Part shown: positions 1-7,921 of the stretch, in pieces
Layout: each line of letters starts with the position of its first letter
Numbering within the stretch: the first letter of the stretch is position 1
Source: Hyphococcus sp.
Lineage (GTDB): Bacteria > Pseudomonadota > Alphaproteobacteria > Caulobacterales > Parvularculaceae
Direction of reading: 5' to 3'
DNA: 64,000 bases
NCBI GenBank assembly: GCA_028281665.1
Contig: JANQJK010000013.1
Span: 1 to 64,000 of the forward strand
Notes under the pieces: generated by a model
The model's input: the letters and a program-made list of their open reading frames with translations, nothing else
Databases searched by the model: none
Told to the model about the DNA's origin: nothing
Position numbers and translations under genes: made by a program

Positions 1-28
1 TTGCAGGCGGCCGTTTTTTTGGAAACCC

Positions 29-424
29 ATGTTGCTGTATTTCTTTCTCGTACTGGGCGGCCTTGTGGTGCTCATGGTGTCGGCCGACTGTCTGATCGAC
101 GGCGCCGAACGCTTTGCCTGTCGCCTGAGCATTCCGCCGGCCGTGGTTGGACTAACCGTCGTCGCGTTCGGAACGTCGCTGCCCGAACTCGTCGTTGCCG
201 TACGCGCCACATTGGGCGGGGCAGGGGGGCTCGCCCTTGGCAACATCATCGGGTCGAACACGGCAAACGTCTTTTTTGTGCTTGGGGCGGCGGCGCTCGT
301 GACGCCCTTTGCACTGACGCGTCAAGGCCAGGGCGGTGCGATCATCGTGCTTGTGGTTGCTTTCGTGTTTCTTCTTTTCTTTGCGGCGTATCTCGCCATG
401 ATTGCCGTGACGGCAAAGGGATAA
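29..424 (+). CDS. Half-length CaCA-family sodium/calcium exchanger-like membrane protein
   Basis: Predicted inner-membrane cation antiporter fragment of 131 residues. Hydrophobic helices lie at about residues 1-22, 35-55, 70-90 and 103-126. The alpha-repeat signature of the family is visible: the GTSLPE motif near residue 50 and GNIIGSN near residue 71, which form the ion-binding site. Full-length YrbG-type exchangers have about 310-330 residues with two inverted alpha repeats; here only the first repeat is present, and the last helix looks like a terminal helix of the family. It may be an internal deletion derivative or a one-repeat protein working as a dimer. The start at 29 is the first ATG in frame; upstream context is cut by the window edge. 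It ends 7 nt before the amidohydrolase. Confidence 0.7.
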   Translation: MLLYFFLVLGGLVVLMVSADCLIDGAERFACRLSIPPAVVGLTVVAFGTSLPELVVAVRATLGGAGGLALGNIIGSNTANVFFVLGAAALVTPFALTRQGQGGAIIVLVVAFVFLLFFAAYLAMIAVTAKG

Positions 425-431
425 AGACAGC

Positions 432-1295
432 ATGCCCGGCGGGAACGCGGCAAAGGCTGGAAAACGAACGTCCCTCATCGATACGCATGCGCATTTTGTC
501 GATCCGACGCGCCCCGAAGGCGTCGTGTGGCCGGATAAGGACGCCCCGTTTTACGGTCGCAAGCGCGTTGAGGAATACGCGCGTGAAATGACAAATCCGG
601 ACCTCGCCGGCGTGATTGCCGTGGAAACGAGCCGGCGTGAATGCGACGATGATTACCTTCTGAAAATCAGTCAGCGGAGTGATTTAATCGCCGGATATGT
701 GGCGAACCTGGCGCCGGGCGACGCCTCGTTTGAACGGCGCCTCGCGAAATACAGCCTGGAGCGCAAGTTCAAAGGGATCAGGCTGCGGCCGATCGGCCGA
801 TATGACCTCGCAAGCGATGAGGTCGCTTCAATCTGCAAACTGGTCGCCCGCTACGGTAAGATTGTGGAGCTGGGCGTTGGATCCCATGAGCGCCTGCCGC
901 AGTTCTTCGAACTGGCCCGCCGGGTTCCTGAAGTGTGGTTTGTTCTGGTTCACGCCGGTCATCCGATGATGGACAACGGTCGGCGCGGTCCGGGCTGGAA
1001 GACGGCGCTCTTGCGCAGTGCCCCGCCGGACAATGTTTGGTGTAAAATCACGACAAATTTCAGCGTTCACATTCCGTCTACACGCTCGGAAGAAACAAGA
1101 GCTGCAATTGCTTCATGCATCGATGGGATAATGGAAGCATTCTCCGTCAACAGATTGCTGTGGGGGTCGAACTGGCCGGTCTCAAACCCGCAACAGACAA
1201 ATGACATGATGGAAATCATCGACGCGCATATGGACCGGGGCGCCGCGCAACGGGTTTTGAGCGAGAACGCAAAAGACCTTTATGCGTTGCAGTAA
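432..1295 (+). CDS. Amidohydrolase-2 family (COG3618-like) metal-dependent hydrolase
   Basis: A 287-residue TIM-barrel hydrolase. The N-terminal DTHAHF motif (residues 17-22) supplies two metal-binding histidines, a strand with LVHAGHP (near 176) carries further histidines, and LLWGSNWPV near 236 corresponds to the strand-8 motif. In many relatives this last motif reads GSDWP with the catalytic Asp; Asn occurs here and in some subfamilies (GSNFP types). The substrate cannot be read from sequence; lactonases such as fuconolactonase and 2-pyrone-4,6-dicarboxylate lactonase belong to the wider family. It follows the exchanger fragment by 7 nt, and the MarR/VOC pair lies just downstream, so a role in breakdown of an aromatic or sugar lactone is an inference only. 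Confidence 0.8.
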   Translation: MPGGNAAKAGKRTSLIDTHAHFVDPTRPEGVVWPDKDAPFYGRKRVEEYAREMTNPDLAGVIAVETSRRECDDDYLLKISQRSDLIAGYVANLAPGDASFERRLAKYSLERKFKGIRLRPIGRYDLASDEVASICKLVARYGKIVELGVGSHERLPQFFELARRVPEVWFVLVHAGHPMMDNGRRGPGWKTALLRSAPPDNVWCKITTNFSVHIPSTRSEETRAAIASCIDGIMEAFSVNRLLWGSNWPVSNPQQTNDMMEIIDAHMDRGAAQRVLSENAKDLYALQ

Positions 1296-1327
1296 TTACT
1301 GCCGCAGATGCTCCGCTTCGGAAACCC

Positions 1328-1774
1328 TCACGTCGCTTCCATCAGCTTTGAAAGCAGCGCTGAAAGCGCTTTCTGTTCGTTCCGCGACAGCGCGGCTTTC
1401 AGCACCCCTTCAACGGCCCGGACGCCTTTGGCCATCGAATGATATACGCGCGTTCCTTTTGCAGTCAGAAAAAGACGCCCGATGCGACCGTCGTCCTTTG
1501 AAGCTTTGCGTACGATCAGCTTCATGTCGATCAGGCTTTTCACGGCCCGGCTGACGATGCCCTTGTCCATGGGCGTTATGGCGACAACGTCGTTGGCGGT
1601 TCGTCCCGGCGCTTCTGCAATCGCCGCCAGCACCCGCCAATGCGAGAGGTTGAGGCCATTATGCTGTTTCGCCACCGCCGCGGTCTGCCGCGAGATCCGA
1701 TCCGCCAGCAGGCTGAACTGGTAGGGCAGAAAGGCGTTCAGCTCTATCGGCTCCACGCTCCGTTTGACATCCAT
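1328..1774 (-). CDS. MarR-family transcriptional regulator
   Basis: A 148-residue winged-helix regulator. The recognisable core is the stretch LNLSHWRVLAAIAEAPG, a helix-turn-helix with DKGIVSRAVKSL, and the wing with DDGRIGRLFLTAKG, in the order typical for MarR. I chose the ATG at 1774 because a longer in-frame extension (to 1885) has no family similarity and would overlap the promoter region. It is transcribed away from the VOC gene at 1912, with a perfect 10-bp palindrome between them. MarR proteins usually repress their own and a divergent gene and are released by phenolic ligands; that this one controls the VOC gene is inference. Confidence 0.88.
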   Translation of the reverse strand: MDVKRSVEPIELNAFLPYQFSLLADRISRQTAAVAKQHNGLNLSHWRVLAAIAEAPGRTANDVVAITPMDKGIVSRAVKSLIDMKLIVRKASKDDGRIGRLFLTAKGTRVYHSMAKGVRAVEGVLKAALSRNEQKALSALLSKLMEAT

Positions 1775-1800
1775 GCCGCAATTCCTTATGGTTGCGATTG

Positions 1801-1810
1801 CAACTAGTTG
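1801..1810. promoter_or_regulatory. Candidate MarR operator palindrome
   Basis: CAACTAGTTG is a perfect 10-bp palindrome 27 nt upstream of the marR-type start codon and about 100 nt upstream of the VOC gene. Position and symmetry suit a MarR dimer site; there is no direct evidence of binding. Confidence 0.4.
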
Positions 1811-1911
1811 TGTTTCAAACAAAATGGCCTGAAACGGACGGCAGTTCAAGAGCTGCGACTGTTTTGGCGCCGGAGTGCGAAACACGCGCGAAGCAGATGG
1901 AGGTTCGGGAA

Positions 1912-2445
1912 ATGGGCGTCAATTTGAAACGTATTCACCACGTGGCCTATCGCTGCAAAGACGCAAAGGAAACGGTGGAGTTCTACCGCCGCGTTCTCGA
2001 CATGGACTTTGTGCTGGCAATCGCCGAGGACGAAGTGCCGTCTACCAAGGAGCCCGACCCGTATATGCATGTCTTTCTCGATGCGGGCATGGGCAATGTT
2101 CTCGCGTTTTTTGAACTGCCCACAAGGGAGCCCATGGATCGCGACCGCAACACGCCGGAATGGGTGCAGCATATCGCATTTGAGGTGGAAGACCTCGACG
2201 CGTTGATGGCGGCAAAGCGCAAGGTCGAGGCGGAAGGCCTGGACGTTATCGGCCCGACGGATCACGGCATCTTCAAGTCAATTTATTTCTTCGATCCGAA
2301 CGGGCACCGGCTCGAACTGGCCGCCAATACGGCGACGCCGGAACAGATGAAACAGCTGCATGATGTCGCGCCGGCAATGCTTGAAGAGTGGTCGCGGACA
2401 AAGCGCGCGCCGCGACACGCTGCGTGGCTCCACGAGAACGCATAG
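1912..2445 (+). CDS. VOC (glyoxalase/dioxygenase fold) family protein
   Basis: A 177-residue protein of the vicinal oxygen chelate superfamily. The first beta-alpha-beta-beta-beta module starts with IHHVAYRC and KETVEFYRRVLDM; the second contains VQHIAFEV, near which the metal His is expected, and HRLELAAN with the metal Glu. The metal triad His/His/Glu therefore appears intact. The ATG at 1912 is preceded by GGAGG at 1899-1903; a longer reading to 1792 has no such site. Members include glyoxalase I, extradiol dioxygenases and fosfomycin-resistance enzymes, and the sequence does not settle which. Divergent from the MarR regulator, which makes an inducible aromatic or detoxification role likely. 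Confidence 0.82.
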   Translation: MGVNLKRIHHVAYRCKDAKETVEFYRRVLDMDFVLAIAEDEVPSTKEPDPYMHVFLDAGMGNVLAFFELPTREPMDRDRNTPEWVQHIAFEVEDLDALMAAKRKVEAEGLDVIGPTDHGIFKSIYFFDPNGHRLELAANTATPEQMKQLHDVAPAMLEEWSRTKRAPRHAAWLHENA

Positions 2446-2477
2446 TTACAAAAGCTGCGAGGCCGGACCTTTGCCGG

Positions 2478-3680
2478 CTAGTATAGCAGGTGCTGCTTTC
2501 GCGTGTCGTTCCAGTTTTCCTCATCGGCTGACGCCTGTCTGTCCAGGTCGGCGGGCAGGGCGTTTGCGTCGTCGACCCATTCGCGCAATGACGGGCCGCC
2601 GTTGATTACGTCAATGGGCAGTTTACCGAATTCGTATTCATACGGAAAATCCCGCCAGATTTCATAATCGGGATAGAGCAGTCGGACAGCCTTGAACGCC
2701 AGCGCGACGAGACGCCATGGTTTGAACGCGTCGTGATCATATGCCGGGTCGTCCGTGTGAATCTGAATGCCGTGACACAGCGTTCCCACATGTTTGTGAA
2801 ATGTCGGTTCGAACCAGCATTCGCGTAGGCGGCACCCTTGCAGCCATTCCGGCGCCAGCGCCTGCATCCTGCTCAGAACCGCGCGCGCGTCGATGTCAGG
2901 CGCGCCGAACAGTTCCAGCGGCCGGGTGACGCCGCGGCCTTCGGAAAGGGTCGCGCCCTCCAGCATCACCGTTCCGGCATAGGCGCGCGCCATGGAAAGC
3001 GTCGGCGCGTTGGGGCTCGGGTTCACCCATGAGCGTTCATGGAGCGGCCAGCCAAATCCCGGCGCGTCGTCAGGGCGCCAGCCTTCCATTTTTATGACGC
3101 GATAATCGACGTCGAGGTTGAAATGGCTGACAAACCACAGGCCCATTTCGCCCAGCGTCAGTCCGTGGCGCATGGGCATCGGTCCGGCGCCGACAAAACT
3201 CTCCCATTCCGGTTGCAGGGTAAGTCCTTCGACGGGCCGCCCGGCGGGGTTCGGGCGGTCCAGCACCCAAACCGCTTTGTTGTGTTTGGCCGCAGCCTCA
3301 AGAACATAAAGAAGCGTCGTGATGAACGTATAGATCCGGCAGCCGAGATCCTGCATGTCGATCAGCATGACGTCGAAGCTGTCCATCATCTCGTCTGTGG
3401 GCCGGCGAACCTCCCCATACAGACTGAATACGGGAACGCCGTGAACCGGATCCTTATAGTCCGGCGACTCAATCATGTTGTCCTGCTTGTCGCCGCGCAG
3501 GCCGTGCTGCGGGCCGAATGCGGAGGAAAGCGTAACGTCCCCGCAGTCGGCGAGGGCGTCCAGCGTATGAACAAGAGACGACGTTACGGAGGCCGGATGC
3601 GCGAGCAACGCAATGCGTTTGCCTGCGAGCGGCGCCCGCAGACCTTTGTCTTCCAGCAATCGGTCAACGCCAAACTTCAT
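2478..3680 (-). CDS. DUF1343 protein, NamZ-type exo-beta-N-acetylmuramidase family
   Basis: A 400-residue protein matching the DUF1343/YbbC family. Visible family blocks are GKRIALLAHPASV near residue 20, FGPQHGLRGDKQDN near 55, IDMQDLGCRIYTF near 106 and VLDRPNPAGRPVEG near 140. The Bacillus subtilis founder NamZ cleaves terminal N-acetylmuramic acid from cell-wall fragments, which suggests peptidoglycan salvage here. No signal peptide is evident, so cytoplasmic action would be expected, unlike the secreted Bacillus enzyme. The ATG at 3680 overlaps the stop of the DOMON-like gene as ATGA, indicating translational coupling; an upstream extension to 3716 is not supported. Confidence 0.85.
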   Translation of the reverse strand: MKFGVDRLLEDKGLRAPLAGKRIALLAHPASVTSSLVHTLDALADCGDVTLSSAFGPQHGLRGDKQDNMIESPDYKDPVHGVPVFSLYGEVRRPTDEMMDSFDVMLIDMQDLGCRIYTFITTLLYVLEAAAKHNKAVWVLDRPNPAGRPVEGLTLQPEWESFVGAGPMPMRHGLTLGEMGLWFVSHFNLDVDYRVIKMEGWRPDDAPGFGWPLHERSWVNPSPNAPTLSMARAYAGTVMLEGATLSEGRGVTRPLELFGAPDIDARAVLSRMQALAPEWLQGCRLRECWFEPTFHKHVGTLCHGIQIHTDDPAYDHDAFKPWRLVALAFKAVRLLYPDYEIWRDFPYEYEFGKLPIDVINGGPSLREWVDDANALPADLDRQASADEENWNDTRKQHLLY

Positions 3681-4243
3681 TGGGTTGCATTCTCCGCAAT
3701 CGTTCCGGCGAAACATCGTCGGTGATGAAAATCCGGCGCGCCGGGCGGGTGCGCCAGCGCCCAGAAAGACTTTGCGCCTGTTCTGTCCTCGATAACAGCA
3801 GAAAACCCGACTTCCAGCTCTCCGAGGGCTATGCCGGCGAACATGGGAATATTCAAACTTGCCGCGAGTGAATAGGCCGAATCATCCCGGTCGGATTCGA
3901 TTTGCGTGACGGACGCCGTCTCGTCGTTTCGCTGACCCGCACGATAGTTGTCCAGCCTGTAGACGGCCCAGTCGGCGGACGGGGAGATATTGACCTCCGT
4001 ATAGGCTGCGTTGCCGCGCCGCCGGACGAACATTTCAAAGCATGTATGTCGCCAAAGCTGATCGCCCCGGCCGCTCCGCCCCTGGGGCGGCAGCGCGAGG
4101 CCGGTGATGTCGCCCGTCGCCTTAAACGCGAGCCTGAAAACGCCGGGGCCGGATGCATTGGCGCATGCGGACACCGATTCCAAACTCCGCTCCTTGCTCT
4201 CCTCGTGGCGCAACAGGGGTTGGAATTCCGGGTCCATCATCAA
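3677..4243 (-). CDS. DOMON-like domain protein
   Basis: A 188-residue protein resembling the DOMON-like group found in proteobacteria beside cell-wall genes. Seen are a beta-rich body with the block GRGDQLWRHTCFEMFVR near residue 60, an EVNISPSADWAVYRLDNYR block near 85, and a C-terminal APDFHHRRCF block. Classical DOMON domains bind heme or sugar; the ligand of this subgroup is not known to me. It is the first gene of a two-gene leftward operon and its stop overlaps the start of the NamZ-like gene by 4 nt, so a joint role in muropeptide handling is the natural inference. Confidence 0.72.
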   Translation of the reverse strand: MMMDPEFQPLLRHEESKERSLESVSACANASGPGVFRLAFKATGDITGLALPPQGRSGRGDQLWRHTCFEMFVRRRGNAAYTEVNISPSADWAVYRLDNYRAGQRNDETASVTQIESDRDDSAYSLAASLNIPMFAGIALGELEVGFSAVIEDRTGAKSFWALAHPPGAPDFHHRRCFAGTIAENATQ

Positions 4244-4349
4244 CTTTATGCGGTTGTTGTTCGTCGCGGCGCGCGCCGAACAATGACAAGACGGCGGTGC
4301 GCCGCGCCTTGAGCGGTAGGCGAGATGTTTCCGGTTGGCAAGACGGCGC

Positions 4350-4934
4350 CTAAGGGGCTCCGAGGATCAGATCCGAGGCCATGTTGGCGAGCCCGTCGCG
4401 GGTGACGGCGCCTTTCGGATTGAACCAGGTGTGCGTCCAGTTGAGCATGCCGAAATAGAGCATTGTCTTGGCGCGCAGCGCTGCGCGGTTTTTTCCGAAG
4501 GACGGTCTTGCCGCGGTGAGGATTTCCTCAACGCGGCGGATGATCCTGCGTTGCTTGGAAACGATCTCCGACTTGCTTTCGCGCGGAAGGGAATCGAGCT
4601 CGTAAAGCAGCACCTTCTGTTTGTCGGCGGCGCCGACATAGTGTTGCAAGAGATCCCTCGTCAATTCATGAAACGATTGCTCCGGCTTTGTTTCGTGGAT
4701 CGCGACGGATCCGACGACTTCAAGCAGCTCGTCGATATGCTCGTTCATCACATCGAAAAGGATCACCTCCTTCGAGGCGTAGTAGTGATAGATCAGCGAT
4801 TTGGAGACCTTGCAGCGCTCGGCAAGATCTGAAAGGGACGCGGCGGCGAAACCCTTGCGCGCAAAAAGGCGCGCCGCGTGATGGGTAATGGCGTCGCGCT
4901 TTGCGTCATAGTCAGCCGCCTGCGTACGCGCCAT
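4350..4934 (-). CDS. paaR: TetR-family regulator of phenylacetate degradation (PaaR-like)
   Basis: A 194-residue TetR protein. The helix-turn-helix is in residues 10-57, with LARKGFAAASLSDLA-type helix 1-2 and CKVSKSLIYHYYASKE as the recognition helix. The C-terminal ligand domain is all-helical. It lies 27 nt after paaZ in a paaG-paaZ-paaR order. In alphaproteobacteria such TetR proteins repress paa genes and respond to phenylacetyl-CoA; location and the twin palindromes at 7871-7898 and 10445-10466 fit this. The operators upstream of paaG imply autoregulation. The assignment to PaaR rests on context, the family call on sequence. Confidence 0.82.
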   Translation of the reverse strand: MARTQAADYDAKRDAITHHAARLFARKGFAAASLSDLAERCKVSKSLIYHYYASKEVILFDVMNEHIDELLEVVGSVAIHETKPEQSFHELTRDLLQHYVGAADKQKVLLYELDSLPRESKSEIVSKQRRIIRRVEEILTAARPSFGKNRAALRAKTMLYFGMLNWTHTWFNPKGAVTRDGLANMASDLILGAP

Positions 4935-4961
4935 GACAAGCTCCCAGTCTTCTTTCGTGAC

Positions 4962-6998
4962 CTAACCGGTGATTGCATTCATGGTCAGCAATTCGTAGGT
5001 CGCGGCGACTTCGTCGTCCTGATTGGTGACGTTTACGTCCCATCTGACCTCGCCATATTCGTCGTTGCGTTTCTTTTTCGACTTTGCCGTCAGGCGCACC
5101 TTAATTGAGTCGCCCGGCGATACAGGTTTCAGGAACCGCAATTCGTCGAGTCCGTAATTGGCGAGGACCGGCCCCGGCGCCGGATCGACAAACAGCCCGG
5201 CGGCGAAGGACAGAATGAGATAGCCATGGGCGACGCGGCCCGGGAAGAACGGATTTGCCGCCGCCGCGTCTTCATCCATATGGGCGTAAAACGTGTCGCC
5301 GGTAAATTCCGCAAAATGTTCAATGTCCTGAAGCGAAATCTCCCGCGGCGCCGTTTCGATGGTTTTGCCGATTTCCAGTTCGTTGAAGGAGTATCGGAAT
5401 GGATGCGGCGCGTCCGCCTCGACCGGGGCGCCGTTTTGCCAGACGCCGGTGACGCCCGCGAGAATTTCCGGCGAGCCCTGCACGGCGGTGCGCTGCATGT
5501 AATGTTTGACGCCCCTGACGCCGCCCATCTCCTCGCCGCCGCCGGCGCGCCCCGGTCCCCCATGAACAAGAACGGGAAGAGGGCTGCCGTGCCCTGTCGA
5601 TTCCTTCGCGCTGTCGCGATTGATGATGGCGATCCGCCCGTGATAGGCGCCGGTATTGCGCACAACCTCCCGCGCAATCTGCGGATCATGGGTGAACAGC
5701 GACATGACCAGCGAGCCGCCGCCGCGGTTGCAGAGATCGATCGCGTCTTCGAAATTCTTGTAGGGCATAAGGGTCGACACCGGCCCGAAGGCTTCCACCT
5801 CATGCACCGCTTTCGCCGACCACGGATCATCGCAGCGCAAGAGCACCGGCGACAGGAAGGCGCCGCCCTGGGCGTTGTCGCCAAGAATCTCCGCCGCTTC
5901 CGGATCGCCGAAGACGACTTTCGCCTCGGCCGACAGCGTCGCCACCTTGTCGCGCACGTCCGCACGTTGCGACTGGGAAACAACCGCGCCCATGCGAACA
6001 TCGTCAAGCGCAGGGTCGCCGACCGTGGTTTTTGCAAGCCGGGCGGAAAGCGCTTTCTGCGCGGCGTCGAGCATGGCCGCCGGAACCAGCGCGCGGCGAA
6101 TGGCGGTGCATTTCTGGCCCGCCTTCACGGTCATCTCGTTTGCCACTTCCTTGACGAAGAGTTCGAACTCAGGGGAGTCTTCGGTGGCGTCGGGTCCGAG
6201 CATCGATGCATTCAGGGAGTCCTGTTCTGCGACGAAGCGCACGGACTCGCGTATGATCGTTGGGTGACTTTTGAGTTTCGCCGCCGTCTGCGCAGAGCCG
6301 GTGAACGATACGACGTCCTGTCCGCCAAGATGATCGAGCAGGTCGCCGGTGGAGCCGACAACCAGTTGAACCGCGCCTTTCGGAAGCAGTCCCGTTTCGA
6401 TCATGATGCGGAAGGCCGCTTCGGCGAGGTAAGATGTCGCCGTCGCCGGTTTGACAATGGCGGGGAGCCCCGCGATGAGTGTCGGGGCGAGCTTCTCCAT
6501 CATGCCCCAGACCGGAAAGTTAAATGCATTGATGTGAACGGCGACGCCGCGCATGGACGTGTAGACATGCTGCGCCATGAACGTGCCGGTCCTGGATATC
6601 TGTTCCAGGGCGCCGTCGAGAATAATCGTATCGTTCGGCAATTCGCGTTTCGATTTCGACGCAATTGACAGAAACGTGCCCGCGCCGCCCTCAATGTCGA
6701 TCCAGCCGTCCCGCCGTGTCGCGCCTGTGTGATTGTTGAGGGCGTAAAGCTCCTCCTTGCGCTCCATGATGGCGAGGCCGAGGGCCTTTACCATGCCTGC
6801 GCGCTCCGGAAACGTCATCTTGCGCAAGGCCGGCCCGCCGACATTGCGGGCATGCCCGGCCATGGCCTTGAAATCAAGGCCGCCGGACGAGGTCGTCGCA
6901 ACGATATCGTTGGTGATGGCGGAGGGGATCTCCGCAAGGGCGCCGTCGCCCTTCACCCATTTGTCGAATGCGTAGTTTTCGAGTTGTCGAGCGGACAT
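4962..6998 (-). CDS. paaZ: Bifunctional oxepin-CoA hydrolase / 3-oxo-5,6-dehydrosuberyl-CoA semialdehyde dehydrogenase
   Basis: A 678-residue fusion, the usual length for PaaZ. The N-terminal aldehyde dehydrogenase domain (1 to about 520) has the catalytic Cys297 in VKAGQKCTA and Glu258 in FVAEQDS. The C-terminal MaoC hydratase domain (about 540-678) has the active pair Asp568 and His573 in GDTFYAHMDED. It opens the oxepin-CoA ring and oxidises the resulting aldehyde in the aerobic phenylacetyl-CoA pathway. It starts 17 nt after paaG, and paaR follows. Nothing is missing among the key residues. Confidence 0.96.
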   Translation of the reverse strand: MSARQLENYAFDKWVKGDGALAEIPSAITNDIVATTSSGGLDFKAMAGHARNVGGPALRKMTFPERAGMVKALGLAIMERKEELYALNNHTGATRRDGWIDIEGGAGTFLSIASKSKRELPNDTIILDGALEQISRTGTFMAQHVYTSMRGVAVHINAFNFPVWGMMEKLAPTLIAGLPAIVKPATATSYLAEAAFRIMIETGLLPKGAVQLVVGSTGDLLDHLGGQDVVSFTGSAQTAAKLKSHPTIIRESVRFVAEQDSLNASMLGPDATEDSPEFELFVKEVANEMTVKAGQKCTAIRRALVPAAMLDAAQKALSARLAKTTVGDPALDDVRMGAVVSQSQRADVRDKVATLSAEAKVVFGDPEAAEILGDNAQGGAFLSPVLLRCDDPWSAKAVHEVEAFGPVSTLMPYKNFEDAIDLCNRGGGSLVMSLFTHDPQIAREVVRNTGAYHGRIAIINRDSAKESTGHGSPLPVLVHGGPGRAGGGEEMGGVRGVKHYMQRTAVQGSPEILAGVTGVWQNGAPVEADAPHPFRYSFNELEIGKTIETAPREISLQDIEHFAEFTGDTFYAHMDEDAAAANPFFPGRVAHGYLILSFAAGLFVDPAPGPVLANYGLDELRFLKPVSPGDSIKVRLTAKSKKKRNDEYGEVRWDVNVTNQDDEVAATYELLTMNAITG

Positions 6999-7015
6999 TA
7001 AAGCCTCCTGAAAAT

Positions 7016-7807
7016 TTATTGGCCTTTGAAATTCGGTTTGCGTTTGTTCATGAAAGCGTCGACGCCTTCTCTGTAGTCTTCGCTTCGTCCGAGCGCGCGC
7101 ATCTGGTCGCGCTCAAGGTCGAGCTGCTCGTCGAGGGGCCGGGCGAACGCAGTGCGGATCAGCTTTTTTGTTTCCGCAAGACCGCGGGTCGGCGCTGCGG
7201 CGAACTTCGCAACAAGCGAATTTGTTTCTTCCTCAAGCTGATCGTCGTCGACGCATTTCCAGACGAGCCCCCAGTCGGCGGCCTGATCCGCCGTTACCGG
7301 ATCGCCGGTGAGCGCCATACCGAGCGCGCGCGCCTGTCCGACGAGGCGCGGCATCGCCCACGATCCGCCGGAGTCCGGCACAAGGCCGATATTTGCAAAT
7401 GACATGATGAACTTCGCTGACTTCGCGGCAATCATAATGTCGCTGGCGAATGCGATGGAGGCGCCGGCGCCCGCGGCGACGCCGTTAACCGCGCAAACGA
7501 CCGGCATCGGCAAGGACGTCAGGGTGCGGATCAGCGGATTGTAGCGCTTCTCAACGGACTCGCCGAGATCGACCGCGTCGCCGCCCGGCGCAACGGCCCG
7601 GTCCGACAGATCCTGTCCGGCGCAAAAGCCGCGCCCTGCGCCGGTGAGCAGGAGCGTGCGCACCGATTTGTCCGCTTCGAGCCTGTCGAGCGCATCGCGA
7701 ACCTCTTCATGCATTTCCACTGTAAAGCTGTTCAGCCGGTCGGGGCGGTTCAGCGTCAGGCGCGCCGCGCCTTCGGCGATTTCGAACTGAATGGTGTTGT
7801 AGGTCAT
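7016..7807 (-). CDS. paaG: 1,2-epoxyphenylacetyl-CoA isomerase (enoyl-CoA hydratase/isomerase family)
   Basis: A 263-residue crotonase-fold protein closely resembling PaaG: LTLNRPDRLNSF near residue 15, LLLTGAGRGFCAGQDLSDR near 57, CAVNGVAAGAGAS for the oxyanion hole near 105, and the acidic residue in GLVPDSGGSWAMPRL near 141. It isomerises ring-epoxide phenylacetyl-CoA to oxepin-CoA and may also shift double bonds in later intermediates. The ATG at 7807 matches family N-termini; a TTG-initiated extension to 7894 would run through the operator and is rejected. First gene of the leftward paaGZR operon. Confidence 0.94.
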   Translation of the reverse strand: MTYNTIQFEIAEGAARLTLNRPDRLNSFTVEMHEEVRDALDRLEADKSVRTLLLTGAGRGFCAGQDLSDRAVAPGGDAVDLGESVEKRYNPLIRTLTSLPMPVVCAVNGVAAGAGASIAFASDIMIAAKSAKFIMSFANIGLVPDSGGSWAMPRLVGQARALGMALTGDPVTADQAADWGLVWKCVDDDQLEEETNSLVAKFAAAPTRGLAETKKLIRTAFARPLDEQLDLERDQMRALGRSEDYREGVDAFMNKRKPNFKGQ

Positions 7808-7870
7808 AGGCTTGGCGCGGCTCTCTGATTTTGCGTTGTCGAACAGGATTGAATGCGACGCGCCGGTCAT

Positions 7871-7898
7871 ATAATTGAATGGCCGGTCGGTCAATTAT
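7871..7898. promoter_or_regulatory. Palindromic operator, probable PaaR site, in paaG/paaI divergent region
   Basis: A 28-nt imperfect palindrome centred between 7884 and 7885. The outer arms ATAATTGA and TCAATTAT are perfect complements and the core is GGCCGGTCGGT; 11 of 14 paired positions match. It lies between the divergent paaG and paaI starts. Its GGTCGGT half also occurs in the palindrome at 10445-10466 upstream of paaA, and both sit next to genes of one pathway, so a shared TetR-type repressor is likely. Confidence 0.68.
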
Positions 7899-7921
7899 GC
7901 CGTGGCCGGATGAGGAATTCG

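Noticed and set aside
2805..2820. GGTTCGAACC, resembling a tRNA T-loop
   Set aside because: It lies inside the DUF1343 gene and no acceptor or anticodon stem can be formed around it.
5226..6668. A 480-codon open frame antisense to paaZ
   Set aside because: Arg/His-rich product without family features, fully inside paaZ.
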